Shown here: positions 34,232 through 43,552 of the stretch, one piece after another
Position numbering within the stretch: position 1 is the first letter of the stretch
Layout of the letters: each line of letters opens with the position of its first letter
Source: Sphingomonas aliaeris
Lineage (GTDB): Bacteria; Pseudomonadota; Alphaproteobacteria; Sphingomonadales; Sphingomonadaceae
Direction: 5' to 3'
DNA: 64,000 bases
Assembly: GCF_016743815.1 (NCBI RefSeq)
Contig: NZ_CP061037.1
Location: 78,175 to 142,174, forward strand
Position numbers and translations under genes: made by a program
The notes under the pieces: generated by a model
Database searches by the model: none
What the model saw: only the letters and a program-made list of their open reading frames with translations
What the model was told of the DNA's origin: nothing

Positions 34232-36334
34232 CTAGGCCGCCTCGCTCAGATGTTGGCCATCCTCCTGATCGTGGTCAGCGCCATCATCGTCGATGTCGTC
34301 GCCGGCGTCGCTGTCGGCATCGACGTCAGTGTCGGTGTCGGTGTCCTCGTCCTCGTCGAGGTCCGTGCCGCTCTCGTCGTCGACGAAGCTGGAGCGGAGC
34401 GCCGTCCTGGCGGGTTTCTCAACCGCGTCGAAGCGCATCGCCTCGGGCAACCAGGCGGTCGCCTTCTCGCGGATCTCGGCCTCGACAATGCCCTGACCGT
34501 TGCAGAGCGACGAGCAGGTTGCGGCAAGGTCGCCCTTCTTGGCGTCCTTGTAGCGGCCGCGCAGGATCGGCCCGCCAATCTCCTCGAGCGCTTCCAGCAT
34601 GACGCCCTTCTTGACGCGGCCGAAGAAGTTCTCGGCCGTCGGGCGCCACCAATTCTCGACCTGGATGTCGAGGAGGCGGCCGAGATGGTCGTGGAAGCCG
34701 TTGCTGCGATAGCCCTCGGCGACGTTGAGCGTCGGTTCGAGAGTTCGTGCTATCGAGTATGCAACCCATGCGCCCCGGGCCTCGTCATCGAGCGCCCGGA
34801 AGGCGTCGAACCGTTCGGTCATGGTCTTGTGGCCCGCCCAGCTTGTGTCGAGCCGCTGGCGCTGGTCGTCGATGGTCTGCGACGCCATCGAACCCTCGTC
34901 GCGGAAGGCGAAGATCGGGAAGGCGGCTGCACCCGACTTCAGTGTCGAGTGATTGGGGATGTAGCTCTGCTCGAACACGACATTCTGGGCCATGAGGAAG
35001 ATAGTCAGGTCGAGCGCCATCGAGGGATCGCTGGCGAGGTGCGCAACGAGGATCTGGCGGCGCTGGGTCGCCAGTTCGTCGATCAGCGTCGCGCTCAGCT
35101 TCGGCCCCTGATCGGATTCGCCGGCATCACCGTCACCGGCTGCGCCGCCCGACGCCTTGGGAGGTGCGTCGGGGTCGACAACCGGCTTCTCGCTGAACAG
35201 GCCGGTGTGAACGCGGGGCTCGCCGTCACCGCCGATATAGACGAACGTGCCGATCTGCGCCTTTACCGCTGGATCGATCTCGTGACGGGCATCGTCAATC
35301 GCTTCCAGCTCGCGCTCGATCGCCTCGATACGCGCGGTCGCAGTCTCGGCCTCGGCGCTGCCGTCGGGCAGTTCCTGCTCGAGCTGGTCGACCAGGGCGT
35401 CGTTCTCAGCCGACAGCGCCTCGACACGCGCGGTTTCCTCCTCGGTGAGCGCACGCGCGGGGGCGTGAAACTCGTGGAGCTGGTTCGCGACATCGTAGGG
35501 GACGTGCGTGGCCGCGATCGGGGTGACGAAGGCGAGGCCCTCGGCCTGCGCCAGTTCGGCCGCGGCCGCTTCCAGCTTCTTGGCCGCGAGCGTTTCGATC
35601 AGGTCGACGTCGATCCAGTTCTCGTCGCCCTCGGTCGCGAAGAGGTCGCCCTCGATGCGACCGCCTGCGGCGACATAGGCATCGCGACCAACGAAGCGAG
35701 CCTTGGCGTCGTTCGCCTTGACCGTGCCATTGAGGATGGCGCGCCGGATGTTGTCGGGGTTGTCGCCGTAGTACGAGCTGTTCATCTGGGTGAACACGCG
35801 GGCCTGCCGGTCGACGTCGGTGGTGACGGCGTATGCCTGGGCAACGCCGAGCGTGATCTCGCCTGCGGCGAGTGCCTCGAAGACGCACGGCGCCAGCTCG
35901 GCGAGGCGCACGCGCTGCTCGACAAAGCGGGTGGTGACGCCCTGACGCTTGGCGACGTCCTCGGCGGTCATGCCCTTCTGGATCAGGAAGTTGAACGCGG
36001 TGCATTCATCGGCCGGATTCATCGGCACGCGCTGGAAGTTCTCGGCGAGGCTCGCCTCGATCGAATTGTCATCGTCGCCGAGCACGAGGACGGGGACGGT
36101 GTGGTCAGCGGGGAGGGTGCCCTGCTCGATCAGGAGCTGGAGTGCGCGCAAGCGGCGACCGCCCGCCTTCACGGTGAACGTACCCGCCTTCTTGAGCGGG
36201 GTGACGATCAGGTTCTGCAACAGCCCCTGGGCTGCGATGTTGGCGGCGAGGGTGTCGATGCCGGCATCGCGGTTCGACTTGCGCACATTGTCCTTCGACA
36301 GCGACAGGTTCTTGACCTTCACGGACTGGATCAT
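34232..36334 (-). CDS. Long ParB/Spo0J-family plasmid protein
   Basis: 700 residues. The N-terminal 100 residues are a ParB nuclease-like/CTP-binding domain (NLSLSKDNVRKSNRDAGIDTLAANIAAQGLLQNLIVTPLK, VKAGGRRLRALQLL, SLAENFQRVPMNPADE). The ParB HTH follows (FLIQKGMTAEDVAKRQGVTTRFVEQRVRLAEL, about 110-150). The rest is family-specific, with a long central helix and an extremely Asp/Glu-rich tail (about 655-690, alternating D/T). At twice the size of segregation ParB and with no parA neighbour, it is probably the maintenance/regulatory type found with ArdC and strawberry-notch helicases. The antisense frame at 34250-36433 is a shadow. Confidence 0.82.
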   Translation of the reverse strand: MIQSVKVKNLSLSKDNVRKSNRDAGIDTLAANIAAQGLLQNLIVTPLKKAGTFTVKAGGRRLRALQLLIEQGTLPADHTVPVLVLGDDDNSIEASLAENFQRVPMNPADECTAFNFLIQKGMTAEDVAKRQGVTTRFVEQRVRLAELAPCVFEALAAGEITLGVAQAYAVTTDVDRQARVFTQMNSSYYGDNPDNIRRAILNGTVKANDAKARFVGRDAYVAAGGRIEGDLFATEGDENWIDVDLIETLAAKKLEAAAAELAQAEGLAFVTPIAATHVPYDVANQLHEFHAPARALTEEETARVEALSAENDALVDQLEQELPDGSAEAETATARIEAIERELEAIDDARHEIDPAVKAQIGTFVYIGGDGEPRVHTGLFSEKPVVDPDAPPKASGGAAGDGDAGESDQGPKLSATLIDELATQRRQILVAHLASDPSMALDLTIFLMAQNVVFEQSYIPNHSTLKSGAAAFPIFAFRDEGSMASQTIDDQRQRLDTSWAGHKTMTERFDAFRALDDEARGAWVAYSIARTLEPTLNVAEGYRSNGFHDHLGRLLDIQVENWWRPTAENFFGRVKKGVMLEALEEIGGPILRGRYKDAKKGDLAATCSSLCNGQGIVEAEIREKATAWLPEAMRFDAVEKPARTALRSSFVDDESGTDLDEDEDTDTDTDVDADSDAGDDIDDDGADHDQEDGQHLSEAA

Positions 36335-36459
36335 CGGTCATACTCCATTCGGGGATCAGCGCAGCCGTTCCGACGGTCACGCAAGCCTGGTTCTCCAAGC
36401 TCAAAAAGCCGAAGGCTCCCTCCCTCCCTTTGATCGAGCGGGAGGAAGTCCTTGATTCG

Positions 36460-39400
36460 TCAGGCGGTGATGCGGTCGATCACGGTCGCGGCGGTCGCAA
36501 CGGGCACGAACATCCGCGTCTTGTGCTGGATGATCTCGGTGAAGCAGCCGGCCGCCTTCAGCTCGGCAAGCCGCGTGTGCGGCCAATCGAGCAATTCGAG
36601 ACGCTGTTGGCCAGCGACCAGGCTGCGCTTCAGCCGGTACGCGCCCACGGCCGCGATCTCGCCGCTGGTGATGACGTGCTTGGCGGTTTCGGCGCCCGAC
36701 ACGGTGATCAAGGCGTCCGCGAGTTTGGATACCAACGGGGCAGGGACGATGCGGCCGAGGAAGGACTCGCCGTCATCGGTGTTGAGACGCCAGACCTGGA
36801 CGTGATCGTCTGGCAGGCGATCCCACACCGGCAGGAGCAGGCCGGTGACGAGGTATAGCGTGCTGGTGCGAGTCTTGCCCGACATCTCCTCGACCTCGGC
36901 CTGCCACAGGGCGGCGAACTCATCGTCGCTCGCCTCCTCCCACATCGTGTCGACGAGAAGATCCTGCCGCATCCGCTCGCTGCGGGTCGGGCGGACCAGC
37001 TCGTAGCGGCGCACAATTTCGCCGTCGTCGTCCGTCAGCGAGTAGGTGCTGCACCGGATCGCGGCCTTGCCCGACTTCCGGTTCACCATCGGCCGTGCAT
37101 CGTCGCCGAGGATCCTGAGCGCGCGATCGAGCGCGAGCGGCTTGTAGCGTTCCTCGGTTTCGAGCCGAAGGATCTCGGTCTCGGCGCCGCTGGTCTGGTC
37201 GCGCCGGATGACCGTGCGATCGAGAATGGTAATGCGCTCGGCGTTGATGCTCTCGACGCCCAGATCGAGCGTCCCGGCTTCCTTCGCCGCCTCGATCCGC
37301 GCCTCGATCAGACCAAGATACTCGTCGAAGATCGCGTTCTGGAGCGCGATGCGCAGCGCCAGGATGCGGTTGAGCCAGCGCTGGATGGGCGGCAGGTCTT
37401 CCTTCAGACCGCCCCCTTCGCCCTCCAGCTCGAGGCCGGTGAGCTTCTGGAACTGGTCGAGCGTGATCGAGCGCAGCTTGCCATCGGCGAGCAGGCGGAA
37501 CCACTGTTCGAGCGATTCCTTGGCATAATCGCTTTCGAGATTGTCGCGCGGATCGAACAGGCCCTGTCCGCCCGTCTGCCGCTGGCCACGCGTGAGCGCG
37601 CCAAGGCTGTCCAGCCGGCGCGCGATCGTCGAGATGAAGCGGCGTTCGCCCCGGCAGTCGGTCGACACCGGCCGGAATAGCGGCGCGGTCGCCTGATGGG
37701 TGCGATGCGTGCGGCCGAGCCCCTGGATGGCGGCGTCAGCGCGCCAGCCCGGCTCGAGGAGATAGTGGTTGCGACGCGTCTGGTTCTCGCACGTCAGACT
37801 GGCGTGATAGCTGCGGCCGGTGCCGCCAGCATCGGAGAAGATCAGGATCTTCTTGGCACCGCGCATGAAAGCGTCCGTCTCGGCGAGATTGGTGCGCGGG
37901 CTGCGGCTCTCGACGCGCTGGCGACCGTGCGCGTCCATGATGACGCGCCGACTGCGGCCCGTCACCTCGGCTACGGCATCGGTGCCGAAATGCCCGATGA
38001 TATGATCGAGGGCCGAGCCGACGACGGGGAGAGCGCAAAGCTGCTCGACCAGGTTGTCGCGCATGTCGAGCGCTTCCTGGCTGAACACGGGCCGGCCGTT
38101 CTCATCCGACATCGGTTCGGAGCGGGTCTTGCCGGTGTCATCGACATAGGTCTTCATCTGCCCGACTGGGAAGGCGGCCGTCAGGTACGACATGACGAAC
38201 TCGCGCGGGGACAGCTCGATGTCGAGGTTGGCACGTTCCTCGACCGTGAGCGCGGCCAGCGCCCGGTTGAGCATGGCCTCGGACGTCGAGACGAGTTGGA
38301 TCACGACGCTCTCGCCGCCCGCGAGATCGGCCCGGATCGCGGGGATCAAGGCAGGCAGCTTCATGCCGATCAAGAGTTGGCAGAAGAACCGCTGCTTGGT
38401 GGACTCGAAGATCGACAGCGCGGCCGCTTTGGCGCCGCTGTTGTAGGTGTCCTTCGAGAAGCTGTCGGTAACGCGGGTCGCGTCCAGTGCCGCGCGCACG
38501 TTCGCGTGGATGATCGCCCAAGCGTCGGCATAGGCGTCGTACACCTCGATCTGGTCGGGGGTCAGGTTGTGGTTGAGGATGTCGTACTCGACGCCGGCGA
38601 AGCTTAGGGCGCGAGCGACATAGAGACCCTGCATCTTGAGGTCGCGAGCGATCAGCTCCATCGCCGCGATCCCGCCACGGCGCAGACTGTCAACGAAGGT
38701 CCGGCGATCGGCGAACGCCGTGCCCGGACCCCACAGCCCGAGCCGGGTCGCGTAGGCGAGGTTGTTGACGTCGGACGCGCCGGTCGCGGACACGTAGAGG
38801 ACGCGGGCGCGGGGCAGGAGGTTCTGCAGGCGGACACCGGCGATCCCCTGATCCGATCCATCCTTGGTGCCGAAGCGGCCTTCGCCGCCTGCGACACCGG
38901 CCATCTCGTGCGCCTCGTCGAACACGACCATGCCGTCATAGTCGTCGCCGACCCATTCGAGGATCTGCTGGAGCCGGGTGCCCTTGTCGCCGCGATTGGA
39001 GCGGAGCGTCGCATAGGTGAGGAAGAGGATGCCTTCACCGGCGCCGATCGGGGTGCCGAGCTTCCACTGGTTGAGGTGCTGGATGTCGAGCGCGAGACCG
39101 CCAACGGCGGTCCAGTCGCGACGCGCGTCCTCGAGCAGGGTCTCGGTCTTAGAGATCCAGATGTGCTTGCGGCGACCGCGTAGCCACTGGTCGAGGATGA
39201 TCGCGGCGACCTGGCGGCCCTTTCCGGCGCCGGTGCCGTCGCCGAGGAAGAAGCCGGTCCGGTAGGGACGGCCTTCCTCATCGGGCGTGAGCGAGAGCCC
39301 TTCCTCGACCGGCTTGAACCGACCGGGAATATCGCGCTCGAACGCGTCCCCGGCATAGATCAGCGTCTCGAGCTGGGCGTCGGAGAGCGTCTTCGCGTCG

Positions 39401-40665
39401 ACGACTGACTGCGAGAGGGTAGGGACGTAGGACGGCCGGGGCGCGGTGATCGAGCCCATGGCGATCGATTCTACCAGCGCGGTCGGATGGCCGGACGCGC
39501 TCGCGATCGCGATCCGGCTCGGCCGATAGGGCAGATACACGCCGACGGACTCGCCGGTCGGGAGCGGATCGGTGAACACGGTATAGTCGATGGTGCGCGC
39601 GGCCTGCGACTGCGCGGCTTTCGGAGCAGGGGCGGTCAGGCGCGACTTGCTCAGCGCTCCGCCAAGCAGAGAGCTGCGACCGGTAGGGCGGGCGAGCAGC
39701 GACAGCGGGCGGGCCGCAGGCGTGACGGGTGGAGCCGACTTTCCGACGCGGATCGCGGCGAGCGCGTCACCGAGCGACGCGCAGCGGATCAGCTCGGCAG
39801 GCGTGCCGGTGCCTTTCTCCAGCACCATGATCTTCACAGGTTGGCTGGTGCCATGCTTGGCATAGGCGTTCGCCGGCAGCTCGATGTGCAGCGTCAGCGT
39901 GCATCCTTCGGTCGCCTTCGCCCAGGCGCGGCTCGAGGTGTCGACGCGATCGGGAAGGATGGCGGCACAGCGGCCTCCGGTCGCAAGCCGCATCAGTGCG
40001 GCCCGCAGATGCCGGAAGGCAGCGAGTGGGTCGGCGTGGCGGCCGATGCTGCGCGAGAAGGGAGGATTGATGAGGACGGCGGTTGGCCGGATCGTCGATG
40101 GCAGAAGGTCGTGGATCAGCTCGGCGTCGTGCCGCGTGACCGCCACACCCGGGAAGGCTGCGGCGAGCATCTCGGCGCGCGCGAGATCGATCTCGTTGAG
40201 GACGAGGCGCGCGCCGGCGCGGTGTGCGAAGGTGGCGAGGAGGCCGGTGCCGGCAGACGGTTCGAGGACCAGATCCGTAGCCGCGATCCGGCCAGCGAGC
40301 GCAGCGAGATAGGCGATCGGGGCAGGGGTGGAGAATTGCTGAAGTTCGATCTGCTCCTCACTGCGAACCGTATGCGTAGGCAGGCTCGCGACCAGCTCGG
40401 TGAGCGCGGTGAGGCACGCGCCAGGATCAGCGGGGAGATCGGCTTTCGCCAGGTGCATGACCTCGGCGAGTTCGAGCATGTCGTAGGCGTCCCGGAGCGA
40501 CCAGCGGCCATCGGCCGAGGATCCGCCATAGGCTTGCTCCATGACCCAGAGCAGTGTCTCGCGCTGGAGCGATCCGTTCTGGGCGATGGAACACGCGACC
40601 GCCCTGGCTGCGGTGATCGAGGGTTCGGTAAAGTCGAGTTCGAGAGCTGCGGCTGAAGTGCGCAT
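36460..40665 (-). CDS. Methyltransferase-strawberry notch helicase fusion
   Basis: 1401 residues. The N-terminal region is an N6-adenine-methylase-like domain: LVLEPSAGTGLLATFAHRAGA (motif I, about 131) and VLINPPFSRS (NPPF, about 198). The centre is an SF2 helicase of the strawberry notch type: DGTGAGKGRQVAAIILDQW (Walker A, about 475) and VVFDEAHEMAG (DEAH, about 580). LSFAGVEYDILNHNLTPDQIEVYD, ILIFSDAGGTGRSYHASL and GLGRTHRTHQ (arginine finger region) follow. Such giant proteins are conserved on alphaproteobacterial plasmids beside ParB and ArdC. They may protect the plasmid by methylation and remodelling. The NPPF motif suggests adenine methylation; activity is unproven. Confidence 0.85.
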   Translation of the reverse strand: MRTSAAALELDFTEPSITAARAVACSIAQNGSLQRETLLWVMEQAYGGSSADGRWSLRDAYDMLELAEVMHLAKADLPADPGACLTALTELVASLPTHTVRSEEQIELQQFSTPAPIAYLAALAGRIAATDLVLEPSAGTGLLATFAHRAGARLVLNEIDLARAEMLAAAFPGVAVTRHDAELIHDLLPSTIRPTAVLINPPFSRSIGRHADPLAAFRHLRAALMRLATGGRCAAILPDRVDTSSRAWAKATEGCTLTLHIELPANAYAKHGTSQPVKIMVLEKGTGTPAELIRCASLGDALAAIRVGKSAPPVTPAARPLSLLARPTGRSSLLGGALSKSRLTAPAPKAAQSQAARTIDYTVFTDPLPTGESVGVYLPYRPSRIAIASASGHPTALVESIAMGSITAPRPSYVPTLSQSVVDAKTLSDAQLETLIYAGDAFERDIPGRFKPVEEGLSLTPDEEGRPYRTGFFLGDGTGAGKGRQVAAIILDQWLRGRRKHIWISKTETLLEDARRDWTAVGGLALDIQHLNQWKLGTPIGAGEGILFLTYATLRSNRGDKGTRLQQILEWVGDDYDGMVVFDEAHEMAGVAGGEGRFGTKDGSDQGIAGVRLQNLLPRARVLYVSATGASDVNNLAYATRLGLWGPGTAFADRRTFVDSLRRGGIAAMELIARDLKMQGLYVARALSFAGVEYDILNHNLTPDQIEVYDAYADAWAIIHANVRAALDATRVTDSFSKDTYNSGAKAAALSIFESTKQRFFCQLLIGMKLPALIPAIRADLAGGESVVIQLVSTSEAMLNRALAALTVEERANLDIELSPREFVMSYLTAAFPVGQMKTYVDDTGKTRSEPMSDENGRPVFSQEALDMRDNLVEQLCALPVVGSALDHIIGHFGTDAVAEVTGRSRRVIMDAHGRQRVESRSPRTNLAETDAFMRGAKKILIFSDAGGTGRSYHASLTCENQTRRNHYLLEPGWRADAAIQGLGRTHRTHQATAPLFRPVSTDCRGERRFISTIARRLDSLGALTRGQRQTGGQGLFDPRDNLESDYAKESLEQWFRLLADGKLRSITLDQFQKLTGLELEGEGGGLKEDLPPIQRWLNRILALRIALQNAIFDEYLGLIEARIEAAKEAGTLDLGVESINAERITILDRTVIRRDQTSGAETEILRLETEERYKPLALDRALRILGDDARPMVNRKSGKAAIRCSTYSLTDDDGEIVRRYELVRPTRSERMRQDLLVDTMWEEASDDEFAALWQAEVEEMSGKTRTSTLYLVTGLLLPVWDRLPDDHVQVWRLNTDDGESFLGRIVPAPLVSKLADALITVSGAETAKHVITSGEIAAVGAYRLKRSLVAGQQRLELLDWPHTRLAELKAAGCFTEIIQHKTRMFVPVATAATVIDRITA

Positions 40666-40787
40666 CGTGGGCCTCCGGTCTGTCGCCCGGTGCTCATCAC
40701 CGGATCAACAAGCCGAAGGCTCCCTCTCCTCACACTATTTTTGGACGCGCTAAATCCCCGGGATCGACGGTTCCGTGACCAGCGGCT

Positions 40788-41747
40788 TTAAGCCGCCTCG
40801 GCCGTCGCATCTCCGAGGTCTTCGTACACCTTCAACAGTTCATCCGATCGCACATCGTCAGAATTGGCAAGTGAAGTCATCTGAGGGACGATCGGTCGTG
40901 CGCGTTGGAAAGCGTGTGCAGTGAACGTGACGAACGTCTGGAGCCGGGGTCGACCTGCGGTTGGCACCTTTTCGCTGTGAAGCGACAGAGAAAAGCCCGG
41001 CAGACTATTTAGCTCCGCGACCTTCGTGATCTCGGCACGTGCGTTGCGGAGCCGTGCCACCCCACAGCCCATTCGCTGCGCCACTTCCTCCAGACCTAGA
41101 GTGAAGGGTTGACCCGGCTGACAGTGAAACATCGCGATCTCGTAGAGACGCCGCTGGATTGGTGTCAGTGTGAAATAGTCCAGGTCGTATGCAGCGAGCC
41201 TTCGATCCCGAAGAACCGCACGATAGAACCAGTCGCAAACCGTGACTTCGATATATTTGACCCGCTTTTCGCCGCGAACGTCTTCGGCATAGACGACACG
41301 GAAACGATCCAGCCAAGAAAAGTTGTCCTCCTGAGTCTCACCACCAGTCGCGATATTGGTCTCGATCGTGGTGTTTCTCAGTCGACGCAGAGCGTCAATC
41401 AGATAAGCGTACGACCGCTTGCTGGCATTCGACCCGGTTATGCGGAACAGGTCATGAGCGGTAAATCGGATGGTTCGCGCCGGCGATCCACCGCGATCGA
41501 GCAGGTCCGTCATGATGCTGGCGACGTAGAGCAGGATCTCTTTATCGTAGATCGTTGCGATGCCGTGTTTGCCCGATGACACCTCGATGCTTACGCCCTC
41601 CGCCTGGAAGGTCATCGGTTCGAGTTGGCGCGCTTTCTTCAGCGCGAAAAACGGGAATTCGGCTACCGTGCGCTCGCCCAGGATTTCTCCCAACAGCGGG
41701 CTGTCGAGCGTAAACAAATTACCTTGTATCTCCATGGGCCGCGCCAT
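40788..41747 (-). CDS. repA: Plasmid replication initiator RepA (RPA family)
   Basis: 319 residues from the ATG at 41747, which has GAGGAG seven bases upstream. Landmarks: FPFFALKKARQLEPMTF, a winged-helix-like RITGSNASKRSYAYLIDALRRLRNTTIET, then WLDRFRVVYAEDVRGEKRVKYIEVTVCDWFYRAVLRDRRLAAYDLDYFTLTPIQRRLYEIAMFHC. This is the replication initiator A family (PF10134) common on sphingomonad and rhizobial plasmids. It follows a repeat-rich stretch holding iteron-like sequences, and a second initiator gene (repC) is upstream on the same strand. Confidence 0.85.
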   Translation of the reverse strand: MARPMEIQGNLFTLDSPLLGEILGERTVAEFPFFALKKARQLEPMTFQAEGVSIEVSSGKHGIATIYDKEILLYVASIMTDLLDRGGSPARTIRFTAHDLFRITGSNASKRSYAYLIDALRRLRNTTIETNIATGGETQEDNFSWLDRFRVVYAEDVRGEKRVKYIEVTVCDWFYRAVLRDRRLAAYDLDYFTLTPIQRRLYEIAMFHCQPGQPFTLGLEEVAQRMGCGVARLRNARAEITKVAELNSLPGFSLSLHSEKVPTAGRPRLQTFVTFTAHAFQRARPIVPQMTSLANSDDVRSDELLKVYEDLGDATAEAA

Positions 41748-41821
41748 CGAAGGACTCCTCGAAGCAAGGTGATGACCGACTTCGACGTCCAGTTGCAACG
41801 CCAGATACGCGCAGCGGGGGC

Positions 41822-42275
41822 TTTCGTGCGGTAAAGCACGAGCATTAGCTGGCCTGAGCGTTGCGAACTGCCGTTCACGAGTCTGCCGGCCCTCCCGAGT
41901 GATCCGCCGACCCCGCTTATCGTCGTTCCTTCCGATTCGCGGCCGTCAGAAGCCCCCGGATTCGTGCTTTACCGCACAAAAGGCTCACTGATCGGTCGCC
42001 GTTGACGACGTATCTGCTGGGATACCGCACGGAAGAGGGAGGTGGAGCTGCGTTTGAGGCGCTTCCAGGTGGGAAAGCGCACGTAAGCGCGCTCGACACG
42101 GGGTGATCGCAAGCTGAAATGCGCACGAAAGGCGGTCGAACGGCTGCTGGATCGGTATCTGCCGTTTCGAGAACGGCCATCTTTCGGAGTGAAATAGCGC
42201 ACGGAAGGGAGTGAGTGGTCGAGGTCGGCCGCCGCGGCATCAGCAGACCGGGCTCGTGCTTTACCGCACGAAAGG
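41822..42275. repeat. Iteron-like repeats between repC and repA; candidate replication origin
   Basis: The palindromic unit TCGTGCTTTACCGCACGAAA occurs at 41822-41841 (reverse), 41962-41981 and 42254-42273. Between them lie four degenerate half-units of the form SCGCACGNAAG at about 42025, 42077, 42121 and 42197. The last bases of the complete units continue this series with steps of 53, 52, 44, 76 and 67 nt, most near whole helical turns. Two more palindromic units lie upstream of repC (43830-43881). Spaced repeats beside an initiator gene fit a replication origin. Confidence 0.7.
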
Positions 42276-42313
42276 TGCCAATGGTAGCGAGACAGCAGCA
42301 AGAACGGGCCCGC

Positions 42314-43552
42314 TCATTGAAGTGCCGGCCTGGTCCGGAATCCCCATAGGCTTTTGGACAGATCGAGTTCGCCGCGATGGGCGCGACTGACCATACCGGC
42401 GAAATATGCGCCCGGCGTCAGGCGTATCTCGTCACGCGCGCCCCGCTCTGCGGTGATCATGATGGCGATCGATGCCGCGTCGCTCCCTAGCTGGTCGATC
42501 GCATCCACCCATGTGCCCGTCCGAATGCCGAGATCGTGCCGGAGGCGGGCGGCCGCGCGGTGGAGATCGATCCAGCCCGGATGGTCGCGCTCCACGTACA
42601 TCGCCGTGGTCGGGAACATCTCGACCAGTTCCCGGGGCGATGTCTTGAACGCGCTTTTCGACGGCGACACCGGGAGATCGGGCGCCAGCTCTTCGGGCCG
42701 CTCCCGGTCAAAACTACAATCTCGCAAAGCCTGTACGGAATTGAGGGAGGGATTGGTTTGTGTATGTATGAAGGGTGCGGATTTTGACCCTGAGGCGTCT
42801 AAATCGTCGTTAAACATGAAGTGGTCGATCGTCTCGCCGACCAGCGCCTCGACGTCCGGGAGAGTTGCAAGAGCGGCTTCTAACGCCGCTGAGTCCCGCA
42901 TGGCGCGGGCAGCAGCTGCACGCCGCACGGTTGCCTCAAGTGCGTCTTGGAGGGCAAGCCAATGCGGTCCGGTCAGGCGCAGGTCGGCTGCCTGAGCGAG
43001 CGCCTGGCCGACGATACGCCGGACTCGTGCAACCTCCTGCCGCCCGCGTTTATCGAGCCGTGAGAATGCCGTGTGTGCCTCTGCGGCGGCCTTCAGCTCC
43101 GCGAAGCGCGCTCGCAGGGGGAACAGGTCGATGCCGTAGGCGCTGATGATCTCGCCCGTCGCGTTGCGCTGGCCTCGGCGCCGGCCGTGGGCCGCGTCGC
43201 GCATGGTGATGAGCGCCAGCGTCCGTAGCTGCCGCAGGCGCGCCTTGATGGCGCTTTCGGTAACGCCGGCGAGTTCGGCCAAGGTGTAGTTGCTCGGCCA
43301 GGCGATCGGACGAGCCTCGCCCTTGTAGTCGTCCGGGCGTGTGTACCCGATCAGATGCTTCAGCGTCTCCAATGCCGACGCGCTGAGCCCGATAGCGGTC
43401 TTTGCCCCATCCAACACGCGATAGAGATCGTTCCGCTCGACGTCGCCTGCGTTTTCGATGCGAGCCGCCAATTCCCGCTCGATGCGTCGCGTGAGCGCTG
43501 AGATCGGGCGAGCGCCGGTCCGCCCTGTGAAGGCGGTTTGGGTATAGGACAT
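42314..43552 (-). CDS. repC: Plasmid replication protein RepC
   Basis: 412 residues from the ATG at 43552. The N-terminal half has RP-C family features: DLYRVLDGAKTAIGLSASALETLKHLIGYTRPDDY and WPSNYTLAELAGVTESAIKARLRQLRTLALITMRD (winged helix). AYGIDLFPLRARFAELKAAAEAH follows. The C-terminus (PRELVEMFPTTAMYVERDHPGWIDLHRAAARLRHDLGI...LTPGAYFAGMVSRAHRGELDLSKSLWGF) is the second conserved block. RepC normally sits in a repABC operon, yet here RepC stands alone, without RepA/RepB partners, beside an RPA-family repA gene. Two initiators on one replicon suggest a fused or dual-replicon plasmid. Confidence 0.85.
   Translation of the reverse strand: MSYTQTAFTGRTGARPISALTRRIERELAARIENAGDVERNDLYRVLDGAKTAIGLSASALETLKHLIGYTRPDDYKGEARPIAWPSNYTLAELAGVTESAIKARLRQLRTLALITMRDAAHGRRRGQRNATGEIISAYGIDLFPLRARFAELKAAAEAHTAFSRLDKRGRQEVARVRRIVGQALAQAADLRLTGPHWLALQDALEATVRRAAAARAMRDSAALEAALATLPDVEALVGETIDHFMFNDDLDASGSKSAPFIHTQTNPSLNSVQALRDCSFDRERPEELAPDLPVSPSKSAFKTSPRELVEMFPTTAMYVERDHPGWIDLHRAAARLRHDLGIRTGTWVDAIDQLGSDAASIAIMITAERGARDEIRLTPGAYFAGMVSRAHRGELDLSKSLWGFRTRPALQ

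Noticed and set aside
34250..36433. Very long forward open frame (727 codons) opposite the parB-like gene
   Set aside because: It is the antisense shadow of a clear ParB-family gene; its Val/Gly/Arg/Leu-rich composition follows from the complementary codon positions in high-GC DNA, and it has no ribosome site or family match.
37696..40656. Long forward frames opposite the strawberry notch gene
   Set aside because: Gly/Arg/Ala-rich shadows; the reverse frame is a single intact 1401-residue protein with recognised motifs.
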